A stretch of DNA of 64,000 nucleotides, taken from contig JANNYB010000107.1 in assembly GCA_031409875.1 (NCBI GenBank), positions 5,592-69,591 on the forward strand, given 5' to 3'. The notes beneath the pieces are model-generated. The model was not told the DNA's origin, did no database searches, and saw only the letters and a program-made list of their open reading frames with translations. A program made the position numbers and the translations under genes. How positions within the stretch are numbered: the stretch's first letter is position 1; each line of letters starts with the position of its first letter. Source of the DNA: CALMEH01 sp031409875 (lineage in GTDB: Bacteria > Acidobacteriota > Blastocatellia > Pyrinomonadales > Pyrinomonadaceae). This document shows positions 8,271-17,232 of the stretch, in pieces.

Positions 8271-11200
8271 TTAAAATCTAAATCTCACGCCAAGTTGGAT
8301 GCGGCGCGGATCAAATGCTGATGTAAAGCCGAGCGGTGTGCTTGGGCTAACATCGCTTCTGCCTTTGACTTCGGTAATTGACGCATCAAATGTTGGTCCG
8401 ACAGTGTTATTGACGGACGCATAATTTAAGCGATTGGTCATATTAAAAGCCTCGAAAGTAAATTCCAAACTTCTTGCATCGCCAAATTTTGTTTGATGCG
8501 AAACGCGCAAATCAAAAGTTGCAAAACTCGGACCTTTGCCGGTATTTCGTCCGACTGAGCCGAATTGAACACCGTTTGTAACCAGCACCGGACGGTCGCC
8601 GTTGGTGCTTCGGTCGCCGTTGACATCTGCGCCCGCGAGCAAGTTAAACGGTCGTCCGCTGTTGGCGCGAAAAACCGGCTGGAACGAAAAACCACCCAAA
8701 AATTTGTTTTTGAACGGGCTTTGAATCAGCGCATAAACAACGAATTTGTGCCGTTGGTCAAAAGCCGACAACGAATATTCGTTTTGATTATCGGTTTGGT
8801 CAAAAGCGCGAAAATCGCTGTTGTAATCCGTAACTTGGTCAAACGCTTTGCTGAAAGTGTAATTCGCCGAAATCGCTAAATTGTTGCCGAAACGCTTGTT
8901 CACCTCAATCAGCAAACCGTTATAATTTGCCGAAGAAGATGCTTCGTAAAGAATTTCTTGAAACAACGTCGGATCGCGGAAACAATTAACAATTCCTGCG
9001 CCGGTGCATCCCGAAGCCGCCGACCATTCACGAATTCCGCGTGCGCCAATCGGACGCGAAAGCAAATTGATGTCGCGGGCGCGAGTGATAAATTGCGTCA
9101 AAGCCCAGACGTAACTGAGTTCGACGCTGAAACCGGGCGCAAATTCGTGTTCGATACCGATGCTTCCTTGTTGCGCTCGCGGATTGCGATAATTCGGATC
9201 GGCGCGAAACAGAACCGTCAACGGATTGCGCGGTCCGGTTTGCGAAATATTGATGCCGAATTGCGTCAAATCGCCCGGCGTAATTGTCCGAATTGTTGTC
9301 GGAATTCCGATTACGCCTTGTGCGCGTAAAGTGCGGAAAATATTAACCGGACCATTGATAGCAAAAGGATTAGCGGCGTTAAGTGTTGACAAAACTTGCG
9401 GAATTTGTCGTCTGCCGTTGATTTCGTTGAGCGAATTGACAACGTAATCAATGACGAACGGAATCTGCGCGTAAAACATTCCGTAACCGCCGCGCACAAT
9501 CGTTTTTTTGTTCTTAAACGGATCCCACGCAAAACCGACACGCGGACCGAAATTTTTAGAATAAGTCGGCAAAGGTGATTTGCGAACGTCAACTTCGTAG
9601 CGCAAGCCGTAATTTATTGTCAAATTTGAAGTTACGTTCCAAGTATCTTGCGCGTAAAACGCAACGTATGGAAGTTTTGCGCCGACAATTCCATCGCCGA
9701 AACCTTGCTGATACGAAGTCGGAAGTCCGAGATCGAGTCCTTGCAGTTGGTTTATTGATGTCGTTGCCAATTGCGGGCTGATGAATGAGCCGGGCAAAAC
9801 GCTAAAGCCGAAACGTCCGCCGAAAAAGGTTTTTGAATCAAAAAAGCCGTCGCGGATAAGAATGCTCGCACCGAATTTCATACGATGTGCGCCGTTGACA
9901 TACGAAAGATTGTCGGCGATTTCGTAACGTCGGTCAAAATTGAAACTCGGCAAGAAAATATCGCGGTTGAAAAATCCAAAGCCGGTAACATTTAATTCAG
10001 GTCCATTCGCATCGTTTGAAGTTACAAAAAGTTCGTTGTAATTAAATTGCAGACGCAATTCGTTAATCAAATTAGAACTGGCGATGTGCGTCCAATTTCC
10101 CGCGAGATTGATGTCTTTAACGTCAATGTTATTTGAGCGCGAAAAACCTAAAAGTGCGCGTGTGGCTTGGTTGCCTTCGTCGCGGTCGTTAAAGCTAAAG
10201 CGCAGGAAAAAGGTGTTTTTGTTGCTCGGAATATGGTCAAATCGCAATGAAAACGCTTGTGAATTGCCGGTGAACGGAAAAACGCCGCTATTGTTACGAA
10301 ACAAATCTTGCGTTGATTGTTTTGCTGTTAAAGTCGTTTGCAAAATCGGAGCGCATTGCGCCCGCGTAACCATCGGTTGACCGTTTAAACAAGTTATCAG
10401 TGTCGGATCAACACTCGCGGCAAGCGCGGCAATAATCGAACTTTGTCCTGCCGTCGGTTGAAAAATCCGCAAATCGGTCAGAAGTGCCACAGTCGAAGAT
10501 TCGCGTCGGCGCAAGCCTTCATAACCGCCAAAGAAAAATGTTTTGTCTTTCACAATCGGACCGCCGATTGTAAATCCGTATTGTTGACGATTTGCGTCCG
10601 GTTTAACTCGTGACAAAGTAGTTCCGTTCAAAACAATCGCAAACGGATCGCCCGCGTCCAAAGTTTGATTGCGGAAAAAAGCAAATGCGCTGCCGCGAAA
10701 TTGATTTCCGCCGGTTTTAGACACGATATTAATCACGCCGCCGCTTGCGCCGCCGAGTTCGGCGTTGTAATTACTGCGGTTAATTTGAAATTCCTGCACG
10801 GTTTCTTGGCTCAAAGTCGAGCGCACGCCGCCGCCTTGGTCGTTGGCTTCCGCGCCATCAACCGTGATGCTGTTGCCGCGTCCGTTGTTGCCGTAAAACG
10901 AAATTCCGCTCTGCGGCGTTTGTGCCACGCGAAAATCCGAATTATCCGCCAGCGCGTTTGAATCAACCACGCCCGGCGCAAGCAACGTAAAGCTCAAATA
11001 ATCGCGGCGATCAATTGGCAAATTACGAATATATTGCTCGTTGATAGTCGTTGATTGTTGTGAACTTTCGGTTTCAATAACCGGTGCTTCGCTTGTAACC
11101 GTAACCGTTTCGCTTTGGTTTCCGACTTTCATCGAAAAATCAATTTCGATAATTTGCCCGATGGTAACTTGAAAATCAGGTTGGATTTGAGTCGAAAAAC

Positions 11201-11453
11201 CTGATCTTTCAGCCTTTATTTGATAAGTTCCGGGCGGAAGCGAAAGAAAGCGATAATCGCCGTTCTCATCGGTCGTCGTGCTACGGCTGAAGTTTTTTGT
11301 GTTGTCTGTCGCCGTCACGGTTACATTCGGCAAAACTGCTCCGTTCGGGTCTAAAATGCGCCCTTTAATCTCAGCGGTCGAACCGCCTGCTTGTGCCAAA
11401 ATCCCAATCGAAAAGATTGCGGTCAGCACCAGCAAATAGAAAAATCGTGTCAT
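8271..11453 (-). CDS. TonB-dependent receptor-like outer-membrane protein (Oar type)
   Basis: 1,060 residues. A signal peptide ends near IGILAQA (about residue 22). Residues about 27-105 form a carboxypeptidase-regulatory-like Ig fold (ILDPNGAVLPNVTVTATD, DENGDYRFLSLPPGTYQI). A plug-like segment follows around 120-240 (SQQSTTINEQYIRNLPIDRR, GGASGGVINIVSKTGGNQF), then a long beta-barrel ending in Arg-Phe (VRFRF), as outer-membrane proteins do. In acidobacteria such proteins form large families presumed to take up glycans, peptides or metal complexes; the ligand is unknown. A strong Shine-Dalgarno (GGAGG) lies 12 nt before the ATG. A possible sigma70 promoter is about 270 nt upstream, leaving a long leader. 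No TonB/ExbBD genes are in the window. Confidence 0.88.
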   Translation of the reverse strand: MTRFFYLLVLTAIFSIGILAQAGGSTAEIKGRILDPNGAVLPNVTVTATDNTKNFSRSTTTDENGDYRFLSLPPGTYQIKAERSGFSTQIQPDFQVTIGQIIEIDFSMKVGNQSETVTVTSEAPVIETESSQQSTTINEQYIRNLPIDRRDYLSFTLLAPGVVDSNALADNSDFRVAQTPQSGISFYGNNGRGNSITVDGAEANDQGGGVRSTLSQETVQEFQINRSNYNAELGGASGGVINIVSKTGGNQFRGSAFAFFRNQTLDAGDPFAIVLNGTTLSRVKPDANRQQYGFTIGGPIVKDKTFFFGGYEGLRRRESSTVALLTDLRIFQPTAGQSSIIAALAASVDPTLITCLNGQPMVTRAQCAPILQTTLTAKQSTQDLFRNNSGVFPFTGNSQAFSLRFDHIPSNKNTFFLRFSFNDRDEGNQATRALLGFSRSNNIDVKDINLAGNWTHIASSNLINELRLQFNYNELFVTSNDANGPELNVTGFGFFNRDIFLPSFNFDRRYEIADNLSYVNGAHRMKFGASILIRDGFFDSKTFFGGRFGFSVLPGSFISPQLATTSINQLQGLDLGLPTSYQQGFGDGIVGAKLPYVAFYAQDTWNVTSNLTINYGLRYEVDVRKSPLPTYSKNFGPRVGFAWDPFKNKKTIVRGGYGMFYAQIPFVIDYVVNSLNEINGRRQIPQVLSTLNAANPFAINGPVNIFRTLRAQGVIGIPTTIRTITPGDLTQFGINISQTGPRNPLTVLFRADPNYRNPRAQQGSIGIEHEFAPGFSVELSYVWALTQFITRARDINLLSRPIGARGIREWSAASGCTGAGIVNCFRDPTLFQEILYEASSSANYNGLLIEVNKRFGNNLAISANYTFSKAFDQVTDYNSDFRAFDQTDNQNEYSLSAFDQRHKFVVYALIQSPFKNKFLGGFSFQPVFRANSGRPFNLLAGADVNGDRSTNGDRPVLVTNGVQFGSVGRNTGKGPSFATFDLRVSHQTKFGDARSLEFTFEAFNMTNRLNYASVNNTVGPTFDASITEVKGRSDVSPSTPLGFTSAFDPRRIQLGVRFRF

Positions 11454-11720
11454 TGTGTTTCGTAACCTCCAGTTTGGTTTTTAAAAATTAGAAAGCCGCA
11501 GAATATAAATTATAATTACTTCGATTGCGAACACTTCAAAACTTGATACAAATTGCGGGAATATTCAATTTAAACCGAAAAAACAACTCCGGTTTAAACA
11601 TTAAATTCAGGTTGCGCGAAAGATGTCGAAAATTATTTCCGGCATCTGAGAAAAATTGCTTGAAAAGCGAAACCTATTTGATTGAAAAATAGTAGTTTTA
11701 TATGGTTTTTAGACTGCTAC

Positions 11721-11751
11721 ATTATAAGCGAACTTTATGTTAAAAAGTCAA
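11721..11751 (-). promoter_or_regulatory. Possible sigma70 promoter for the TonB-receptor-like gene
   Basis: On the minus strand, TTGACT (11746-11751) and TATAAT (11721-11726) are separated by 19 nt, slightly longer than ideal. It points at the receptor gene about 270 nt downstream. Besides this and the palindrome at 11835-11960, nothing else was recognised in the 629-bp space 11454-12082. Confidence 0.45.
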
Positions 11752-11834
11752 CACGAATTTAACATCGTTCCAAATACCGAACTTTTTATAATGCTTTTGC
11801 GTTATTCGCCGAATATTGCAAAATATACCTAAAA

Positions 11835-11960
11835 GAAATTGGTTTGCGAAAAATATTCGGCTTAAAATGTCCGACACGCTTTAGCTTGTCGAATCTTTCA
11901 GCGGTCAACAAGCTAAAGCGTGTCGGACAATTAAAACAAATTTTTCGCAAACCAATTTCT
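11835..11960. repeat. Long inverted repeat of about 126 bp
   Basis: GAAATTGGTTTGCGAAAAA on the left matches TTTTTCGCAAACCAATTTC on the right. The inner arms TGTCCGACACGCTTTAGCTTG and its complement are also near-perfect. It sits between the divergent receptor and crtO-like genes. It could be a small mobile palindrome or a structured control region. Confidence 0.85.
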
Positions 11961-12082
11961 GTTGGGTATAGTTTCAGATAAAATAGAAGTTATAAAAATA
12001 AGTTCGGAAGGGAAACAATAAAAAGAATTCGGCTCATCGCATTGCTGAAATTTGCTTGCTGATTTAATCTGAAATCTACAAT

Positions 12083-13660
12083 ATGAAATCTGAAAATTCT
12101 TACGATGTCGCGGTTATCGGTGGCGGACATAACGGTTTAACTTGTGCGTGTTATTTGGCGAAAAGCGGTTTGAAAGTTGTTGTTTTGGAACGTCGGCATA
12201 TTGTTGGCGGCGCGGTTTGCACGCAGGATGATTTGATTGACGGTTATAAGATTGATGTCGGTTCGTCGGCGCATATTATGATTCATCTCACGCCGGTTGT
12301 GCAGGATTTGGAGCTTGAAAAATTCGGGCTGGAATATATTGATTGCGATCCGTTTGCGTTTGCGCCGCTGCCAAACGGTGAAGGCGCGATTTATTTTTGG
12401 AAAGATGTTGATAAAACCTGCGAATCAATCGCCAAAATCTCGCCCGAAGATGCGGAACGCTACAAAAAATTCGTTACCGAATGGGAAAATTTGAACGAAG
12501 GAGTTTTCAAAGCATTTCTTAAACCGCCGACGATGATGAATCTCGGTCGGCATATGGTTTTCGGCACAAAATCGAAAAATCCGGCGGATATGGTTCGCAA
12601 ATTGATGACGAGTTACGGCGCGTTGGTCAAGCAAACTTTCAAACACGAAGGTTTGCGAGCGGCGATGGCGTGGCTCGCGGCGCAATCAGGTCCGCCGCCG
12701 TCGGCAATGGCGACGGGCGATTTCTTAGGCTGGCACTCGATGATTCACAAAAGCGGCGTTAAGCGTCCACGCGGAGGTTCGGGCGAACTCACGCAAGCAA
12801 TGGCGCGATGTTTGGAACATCACGGCGGCGAAGTTTTATTAAACGCCGAAGTCGAAAAAATCGAAGTCGAAAATAACGAAACAGGCGCAATAATTTTAAC
12901 GGACGGAACGCGCATCGAAGCCAAACGCATCGTTTCAAACGCGCACGTTCATACGACTTTTCTCAAACTAATCGGCAAAGAAAACTTGCCCGAAGGTTTA
13001 GCGGACAGAATCGAAAATGTCAGAGTCGGCAATGGTTTCGGAATGATCGTGCGTTGCGCGGTTTCCGAATTGCCCGATTATTTATCCGCACCAAACGGCG
13101 GAAAATCGTCAGATTGTCATCACGGATTGCAACTTATGTGTCCGACTTTAGATTATCTCGACAAATCTTACGGCGATTTTCTAAACGGCATTCCGTCAAA
13201 AAATCCGAGCGCGTTGGCGATGACTTTTTCATCCGTTGACGACACGCTTGCGCCGGCGGGAAAACACACGCTTTTCATTTGGGGACAATATTATCCTTAC
13301 GAATTATCAAACGGCGAAAACTGGCAAGACATCGAAAACCGCGAAGCCGACAAACTAATTGACGTAGTAAATCAATACGCGCCAAACGTCAAAAATTCGA
13401 TAATTGACAGATTCGTCCAATCGCCGCTCGATTTAGAACAACGACTCGGCTTACTGCGCGGAAACGTAATGCACGTCGAAATGGATTTCGACCAAATGTT
13501 TCTGTTTCGACCTTTACCCGAAATGTCCGCCTACAAAACCCCAATCAAAAATTTATATTTAACCGGCGCATCAACCCACCCCGGCGGCGGAGTCTTCGCC
13601 GCAAGCGGACACAACACGGCGCAAGTCGTTTTGAAAGACGTGAAGGGAAGTTGGTTTTAA
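12083..13660 (+). CDS. crtO: CrtO / PYROXD2-type FAD-dependent oxidoreductase
   Basis: 525 residues. The N-terminal FAD-binding motif is VIGGGHNGLTCACYLAKSG (about 11-29), with ERRHIVGGAV after it. The C-terminus reads NLYLTGASTHPGGGVFAASG, the signature shared by CrtO-type beta-carotene ketolases and the PYROXD2 group of the phytoene-desaturase superfamily. A role in carotenoid ketolation is plausible because crtI- and crtY-like genes are nearby, but the superfamily includes enzymes of unknown substrate, so the symbol is tentative. Its 3' end is present again as diverged fragments at 16560-16688 and 17105-17158. Two hairpins immediately after the stop look like terminators. Confidence 0.8.
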   Translation: MKSENSYDVAVIGGGHNGLTCACYLAKSGLKVVVLERRHIVGGAVCTQDDLIDGYKIDVGSSAHIMIHLTPVVQDLELEKFGLEYIDCDPFAFAPLPNGEGAIYFWKDVDKTCESIAKISPEDAERYKKFVTEWENLNEGVFKAFLKPPTMMNLGRHMVFGTKSKNPADMVRKLMTSYGALVKQTFKHEGLRAAMAWLAAQSGPPPSAMATGDFLGWHSMIHKSGVKRPRGGSGELTQAMARCLEHHGGEVLLNAEVEKIEVENNETGAIILTDGTRIEAKRIVSNAHVHTTFLKLIGKENLPEGLADRIENVRVGNGFGMIVRCAVSELPDYLSAPNGGKSSDCHHGLQLMCPTLDYLDKSYGDFLNGIPSKNPSALAMTFSSVDDTLAPAGKHTLFIWGQYYPYELSNGENWQDIENREADKLIDVVNQYAPNVKNSIIDRFVQSPLDLEQRLGLLRGNVMHVEMDFDQMFLFRPLPEMSAYKTPIKNLYLTGASTHPGGGVFAASGHNTAQVVLKDVKGSWF

Positions 13661-13711
13661 GGGTTACATAATTAACCCTCTTTTTGAAGCGGCTAAGTTT
13701 AGCCGCTTTTT
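13660..13711 (+). terminator. Tandem terminator hairpins after the crtO-like gene
   Basis: AGGGTTA/TAACCCT with a 6-nt loop is followed by CTTTTT. A second stem, AAGCGGCTAA/TTAGCCGCTT with a 2-nt loop, is followed by TTTT. Both are oriented for plus-strand transcription, with the first overlapping the stop codon. Confidence 0.75.
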
Positions 13712-13773
13712 CCCTTCTTACAAGTATTTTTACAAAAGCGGGTAAGTGGGTTTGACGAGCGGTTAAAAGATAG

Positions 13774-13902
13774 GGTATAAATGAAAATGAAAAGAGCGGG
13801 TAGATTTCAGTCGCCAAACATCAAATCTACTCGCCCTGATACAATGAGAGCAATTTTTAGATGAGTTTTTTAAGCTCTTCCTGCTCTCATTGTCTTTATA
13901 CC
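13774..13902 (+). ncRNA. Candidate structured RNA or palindromic element with a three-way-junction fold
   Basis: Outer arms GGTATAAA (13774-13781) and TTTATACC (13895-13902) enclose two hairpins with stems of about 12 bp: 13796-13807 with 13823-13834, and 13841-13852 with 13882-13893. Together they give a three-way junction. It ends about 30 nt before the next start codon, so it could be a leader of that gene, a separate small RNA or simply a palindromic repeat. The strand is assumed from the downstream gene. No known riboswitch class was recognised. Confidence 0.4.
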
Positions 13903-13933
13903 ATATTTTGCTGAGATAACAAAGAGGAAACCA

Positions 13934-14404
13934 ATGGATAGAAAAAGTTATGAAAATGTGTTAAGTGATTTGGAATCAGAAATCACGATAAAACGTGCTG
14001 AAGTTGAAAAACTGAATCAAGAAATTTTGCAGGATGAAAATGTAATTTCGGTTTTGCGAATGCGATTATCCCAAGAGGATATTACCGTTGCCCCGCAAAT
14101 TAGCGAACCCGAATCAATAGAGCCGTCAAATAATGACTTTACATTATTATCAGACAATGAAAATACAGAAAAAAAACGCAATAAAATTTCATTAGGGAAC
14201 ACTTGCGAAAAAATTCTACAAAGTGAAGGAAAACCATTATATATAAAGGACTTAATTCAAAGAATTAAAGAATACGGACGTATTACGGACACAAGACAAT
14301 TAAGTGGAACTATTCGCAAAGACCATAAAAACAGATTTATTAATTTAGGCGGCAATACTTGGGATTTGCGTGAACGCCATCCTGAACAGGAGGAAAATCA
14401 ATAG
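13934..14404 (+). CDS. Coiled-coil plus HARE-type winged-helix protein
   Basis: 156 residues, preceded by a good AGAGGAAA ribosome site. Residues about 1-45 form a charged coiled coil (ESEITIKRAEVEKLNQEILQ), followed by an acidic linker. Residues about 82-148 (CEKILQSEGKPLYIKDLIQR ... FINLGGNTWDLRE) match my memory of the HARE-HTH/ASXL winged helix, a DNA-associated domain found in chromatin proteins and in bacterial restriction or DNA-defence proteins. The base composition is more AT-rich than the flanking crtO-like gene, and the gene lies between copies of the crtO 3' end, so lateral acquisition is likely. The NYN protein follows 115 nt downstream on the same strand. Confidence 0.6.
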   Translation: MDRKSYENVLSDLESEITIKRAEVEKLNQEILQDENVISVLRMRLSQEDITVAPQISEPESIEPSNNDFTLLSDNENTEKKRNKISLGNTCEKILQSEGKPLYIKDLIQRIKEYGRITDTRQLSGTIRKDHKNRFINLGGNTWDLRERHPEQEENQ

Positions 14405-14480
14405 TTTTTTGAAACTATTGATTTTAAAAAGAAACGCTTGCTATTTCTAGCAAGCGTCGGGTCGGAGATGCGATCTCCGA
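14399..14480. terminator. Three consecutive hairpins after the HARE-type gene
   Basis: CAATAGTTT/AAACTATTG overlaps the stop codon. ACGCTTGCTA/TAGCAAGCGT (14434-14457) and TCGGAGAT/ATCTCCGA (14462-14480) follow. The last two are nearly loopless and look more like REP-type palindromes than a classic terminator, since a T-run is missing. Confidence 0.55.
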
Positions 14481-14519
14481 GGTTGTTAATACTTAGCTAT
14501 TGTAGCAAAAAACTTTCAT

Positions 14520-15161
14520 ATGTCAAGCATTATGAGCAAAGAAACACGTCGAGTTATATTTTACATAGATGGCTTTAATTTCTACTTTGGACTCAGAGCC
14601 AATAATTGGCAAGCCTATTATTGGCTTGATTATCCGAAACTTGCCAAAAATTTATCAAGAAAACTTGAAAATTCGGAGGTAGTAAAAACCAAATATTTCA
14701 CATCCAGAATCACTTCTCCGGGAGATAAGCGAATCAGACAAAACGACTATCTTGAAGTGCTTGAAATGCGTGGCAATATAGATATTTTTTACGGAAATTA
14801 CAAAGAAAATAAATATGAATGCACTGGATGCCATCGCGCAAACTATATTCATAATGAAAAACAAACAGATGTTAATATAGCTGTTCAAATGCTCGTTGAT
14901 GCCTATCAAGATAATTTTGATGTGGCGGTTTTGCTTGGTGGTGATAGCGATTTAGTTCCTCCGATTAATGCTATTAAATTGCTTTTCCCTGAGAAACAAG
15001 TTATTGCTTGTTTTCCACCTAACCGTTTCTCTAAAGAAATAAGAGCAATAACTAACGGGCAATTACATATTCACGAAGCGGATCTTAAAAATAGTCAATT
15101 ACCGGATCAAGTAATTAGAGGCGATGGCTTTGTATATAAGCGACCGGCAAAATGGAAATAG
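14520..15161 (+). CDS. NYN-domain protein (LabA/DUF88-like, PIN-fold putative nuclease)
   Basis: 213 residues. The NYN acidic residues are visible: Asp17 in YIDGFNFY, an Asp in KQTDVNIAVQML and the pair in LGGDSDLVPPI. In this family they chelate a divalent metal in a PIN-like RNase fold. An internal CTGCHR plus a Cys-poor loop might hold one metal ligand pair, but this is weak. An alternative start is the second Met (MSKETRR). The gene lies with the HARE-type protein in the island flanked by crtO fragments; such nucleases occur in RNA turnover and in mobile or defence contexts. Substrate and partners are unknown. Confidence 0.8.
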   Translation: MSSIMSKETRRVIFYIDGFNFYFGLRANNWQAYYWLDYPKLAKNLSRKLENSEVVKTKYFTSRITSPGDKRIRQNDYLEVLEMRGNIDIFYGNYKENKYECTGCHRANYIHNEKQTDVNIAVQMLVDAYQDNFDVAVLLGGDSDLVPPINAIKLLFPEKQVIACFPPNRFSKEIRAITNGQLHIHEADLKNSQLPDQVIRGDGFVYKRPAKWK

Positions 15162-15207
15162 ATTAAAGGCAGATTAGTTGTAACGCCGGAAACAAAGCCT
15201 TTTACAG

Positions 15208-16452
15208 CTATTCGTCGTAATCTTCCCAATTCGGATATTGTTCGGGAGATTTGCCGTGGGATTCGAGGATTTTCGCTTTTTTGAATTTTGGGTTTGGCGG
15301 CTGGATGGCTTCGAGTTCGGCGGTGAATTGCCAGTAGTCGCCGAAATCGAATAAGTATTCCATTTTGTCGCCGATTCTGAGAGGTAAATCTTTGATTTTG
15401 AATTCGTCGGTGGAAAATTCTTCTTCGCACATCGGATGCGGAACTCTCTGTTTGATGCCGAATTGGTTGCGAAACGAAAATTCGTATAAATGATCGTTGT
15501 CGAACTGAAATGCTTTTTGAATTGCGTCGTGCAAATCGTCTAAAACATCTTTGGAAGAAACGGCGATTTTGCGCCACGTTTTCTTGCCGAGCGACACTTT
15601 GAAAACGAAAATGCCGTTTGCTTTTTCCGTGTGCGGCAGGCGGAAAACATTTTGCCATTTTGGAAAATAAGGCTGAAAAACCGGCTGTAAAAGGTTAAAA
15701 GCGTTTGCGTCAAATTCGCGGTCTTCGATTTCGGCGATGTTTTCCCAATTATAATCGAGCGTTTCGTAGATTTCCAGCAATTTAGAAATCATTGCCACGC
15801 CGAAGTTTGTCTTTTTGATTTTTTCGATTACCCAACTCTTGCCCAATTCGCCCGCGCCGTGTTTTATTTCGAGCCAGCCGAACATTTCCGCCAAAGCGAT
15901 ATTGTGTGCGCCGTAAAGCATAAAGCCGCTTTCCTGAAAAGATTTGTTGTTCCGAATATTCGAGCCTTTGGCTTTGAGGGCATCGAACAATCTTTTCAAA
16001 CTATACAACGAACTGTTAAAAAGATTTTCGTGTTCGCCGATTATGTCAGCCGAACTGCGAACAATCCAGATTTCAACGAGCGTCAAATAACGCTCAACCG
16101 GATTCAAACTTTGCCAGATTTCCAACGCCTCGCGGTCAACGGCAAACTTCGGTTTTTTTTCATCTTTTTGCAATACCAGCAAACCGCTTGCGCGTCCGAG
16201 CAGAAACAAACCGTTGATGTTGGCAAACGATTTCTGCACGGGTCTTTTCAAAGAGATGTCGAGCGGTTTGGTCAAAAGTGCGTTAAGTTCGCTCAAACAT
16301 TTAAGCGGCAGAAGCTCATTAACACCGCTTGCTTCCAAATCGTTGGCGGCGACGAAATCAAGAAGTTTCTCGAAATCACGCAAAATGACGGCAAACTGAT
16401 TTTCATCAATCGCCTGTTCAAAATTAGTTTTTTCTATCGCTTTATTTTTCAT
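15208..16452 (-). CDS. Plasmid pRiA4b ORF-3 family protein
   Basis: 414 residues, cytosolic. The C-terminal part, about 275-414, reads VFKVSLGKKTWRKIAV, DLHDAIQKAFQFDNDHLYEF and YLFDFGDYWQFTAELE, the conserved core of the pRiA4b ORF-3 family, whose biochemical role is unestablished. The first 270 residues are helical and not recognised (LRDFEKLLDFVAANDLEASG near the start). Related proteins occur on plasmids, mobile elements and chromosomes. It converges on the NYN gene with 46 nt between stops. Location inside the crtO-fragment island supports accessory status. Confidence 0.75.
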   Translation of the reverse strand: MKNKAIEKTNFEQAIDENQFAVILRDFEKLLDFVAANDLEASGVNELLPLKCLSELNALLTKPLDISLKRPVQKSFANINGLFLLGRASGLLVLQKDEKKPKFAVDREALEIWQSLNPVERYLTLVEIWIVRSSADIIGEHENLFNSSLYSLKRLFDALKAKGSNIRNNKSFQESGFMLYGAHNIALAEMFGWLEIKHGAGELGKSWVIEKIKKTNFGVAMISKLLEIYETLDYNWENIAEIEDREFDANAFNLLQPVFQPYFPKWQNVFRLPHTEKANGIFVFKVSLGKKTWRKIAVSSKDVLDDLHDAIQKAFQFDNDHLYEFSFRNQFGIKQRVPHPMCEEEFSTDEFKIKDLPLRIGDKMEYLFDFGDYWQFTAELEAIQPPNPKFKKAKILESHGKSPEQYPNWEDYDE

Positions 16453-16559
16453 TAATTCGTCTCAAATGTTGAAGATAATAACAATTTTAATAAAATATTT
16501 CACCTATCGGTTTCGCAAAAACCGAATTATACATTTATACGAAGTCTAAAATATTCACC

Positions 16560-16688
16560 CGCAAAACATCAAGTGAAAATCTCTATCTCACCGGCACATC
16601 AACTCACTCCGGCGGCGGAGTTTTTGCGGCAAGCGGACACAACACGGCGCAGGTTGTTTTGAAAGATGTGAAGGGAAGTTGGTTTTAG
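16560..16688 (+). pseudogene. Fragment of a crtO-like gene (3' end, copy 2)
   Basis: From 16575 the frame reads ENLYLTGTSTHSGGGVFAAS ... KDVKGSWF-stop. That is the C-terminus of the crtO-like protein at 12083 with only a few substitutions, while the DNA differs mostly at silent positions. Weaker similarity reaches back to about 16560 (RKTSS versus YKTPI). No start or upstream body exists, so this is a remnant. Its stop overlaps the end of the convergent winged-helix gene. Confidence 0.85.
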
Positions 16689-16957
16689 CTTTTTGCCAAG
16701 CTATACCAAGTTGCCCGCGCTTTGCCTAATTTCGTGAGAAAATTATCGTTGACGAGTTCGCGCAGACGCACTTTGAGCGTGTTTCGATTGGCTTGGGTGA
16801 GAGTTTCGAGGTCGGAAATCGTCAGTCTTTCGTGTTCGCGCACGAATGTTAAAATTTCATTGGAAAGTTTCGGCAATTTAACGAGCAGAAGTTTTTCGCG
16901 CTCCAGTTTTTTGTCAGACGATTTTTTTATTTTTTCAAAAATTTCAGATAAACGCAT
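16685..16957 (-). CDS. Small winged-helix DNA-binding protein
   Basis: 90 residues from ATG 16955-16957 (a TTG lies one codon upstream). The N-terminus is a Lys-rich helix. Residues about 35-88 (ILTFVREHERLTISDLETLT, LKVRLRELVNDNFLTK, ATWYSL) form a winged helix like those at the C-terminus of Fic or RecG-related proteins and in small transcription factors. A very short upstream frame on the same strand, ending ...ILEIDAFI-stop, overlaps its start by several bases; no convincing start codon was found for it, and it may be the tail of a decayed gene. The gene lies between two crtO 3'-end fragments. Confidence 0.55.
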   Translation of the reverse strand: MRLSEIFEKIKKSSDKKLEREKLLLVKLPKLSNEILTFVREHERLTISDLETLTQANRNTLKVRLRELVNDNFLTKLGKARATWYSLAKS

Positions 16958-17104
16958 CAATTTCCAAAATCAAATTCAAAATCTCGTGCGAAGGTTTCAA
17001 TTCATCGGAAACTTTTTCAAGTGTTTCAAGAATACCCAATAATATACCCAATCATACCCGATTGGCAAAAATCTTTTCAGATTTGCTCAAAATAATTTTG
17101 TATC

Positions 17105-17158
17105 GCAGGCGCACACAATACGGCACAAGTCGTCTTGAAAGATGTGAAAGGCAGGTAG
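17105..17158 (+). pseudogene. Fragment of a crtO-like gene (3' end, copy 3)
   Basis: The 18 codons AGAHNTAQVVLKDVKGR-stop repeat the extreme C-terminus of the crtO-like protein (SGHNTAQVVLKDVKG). The retained KDVKG tail, which is not a catalytic motif, argues for derivation from the same gene rather than chance. Confidence 0.75.
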
Positions 17159-17232
17159 GTTTTAATCAAGGCTAACTTTATCGGCGCAAATAACATCTGA
17201 GTTATAATTTTAAGTTTAGGACGGTAAAAATT

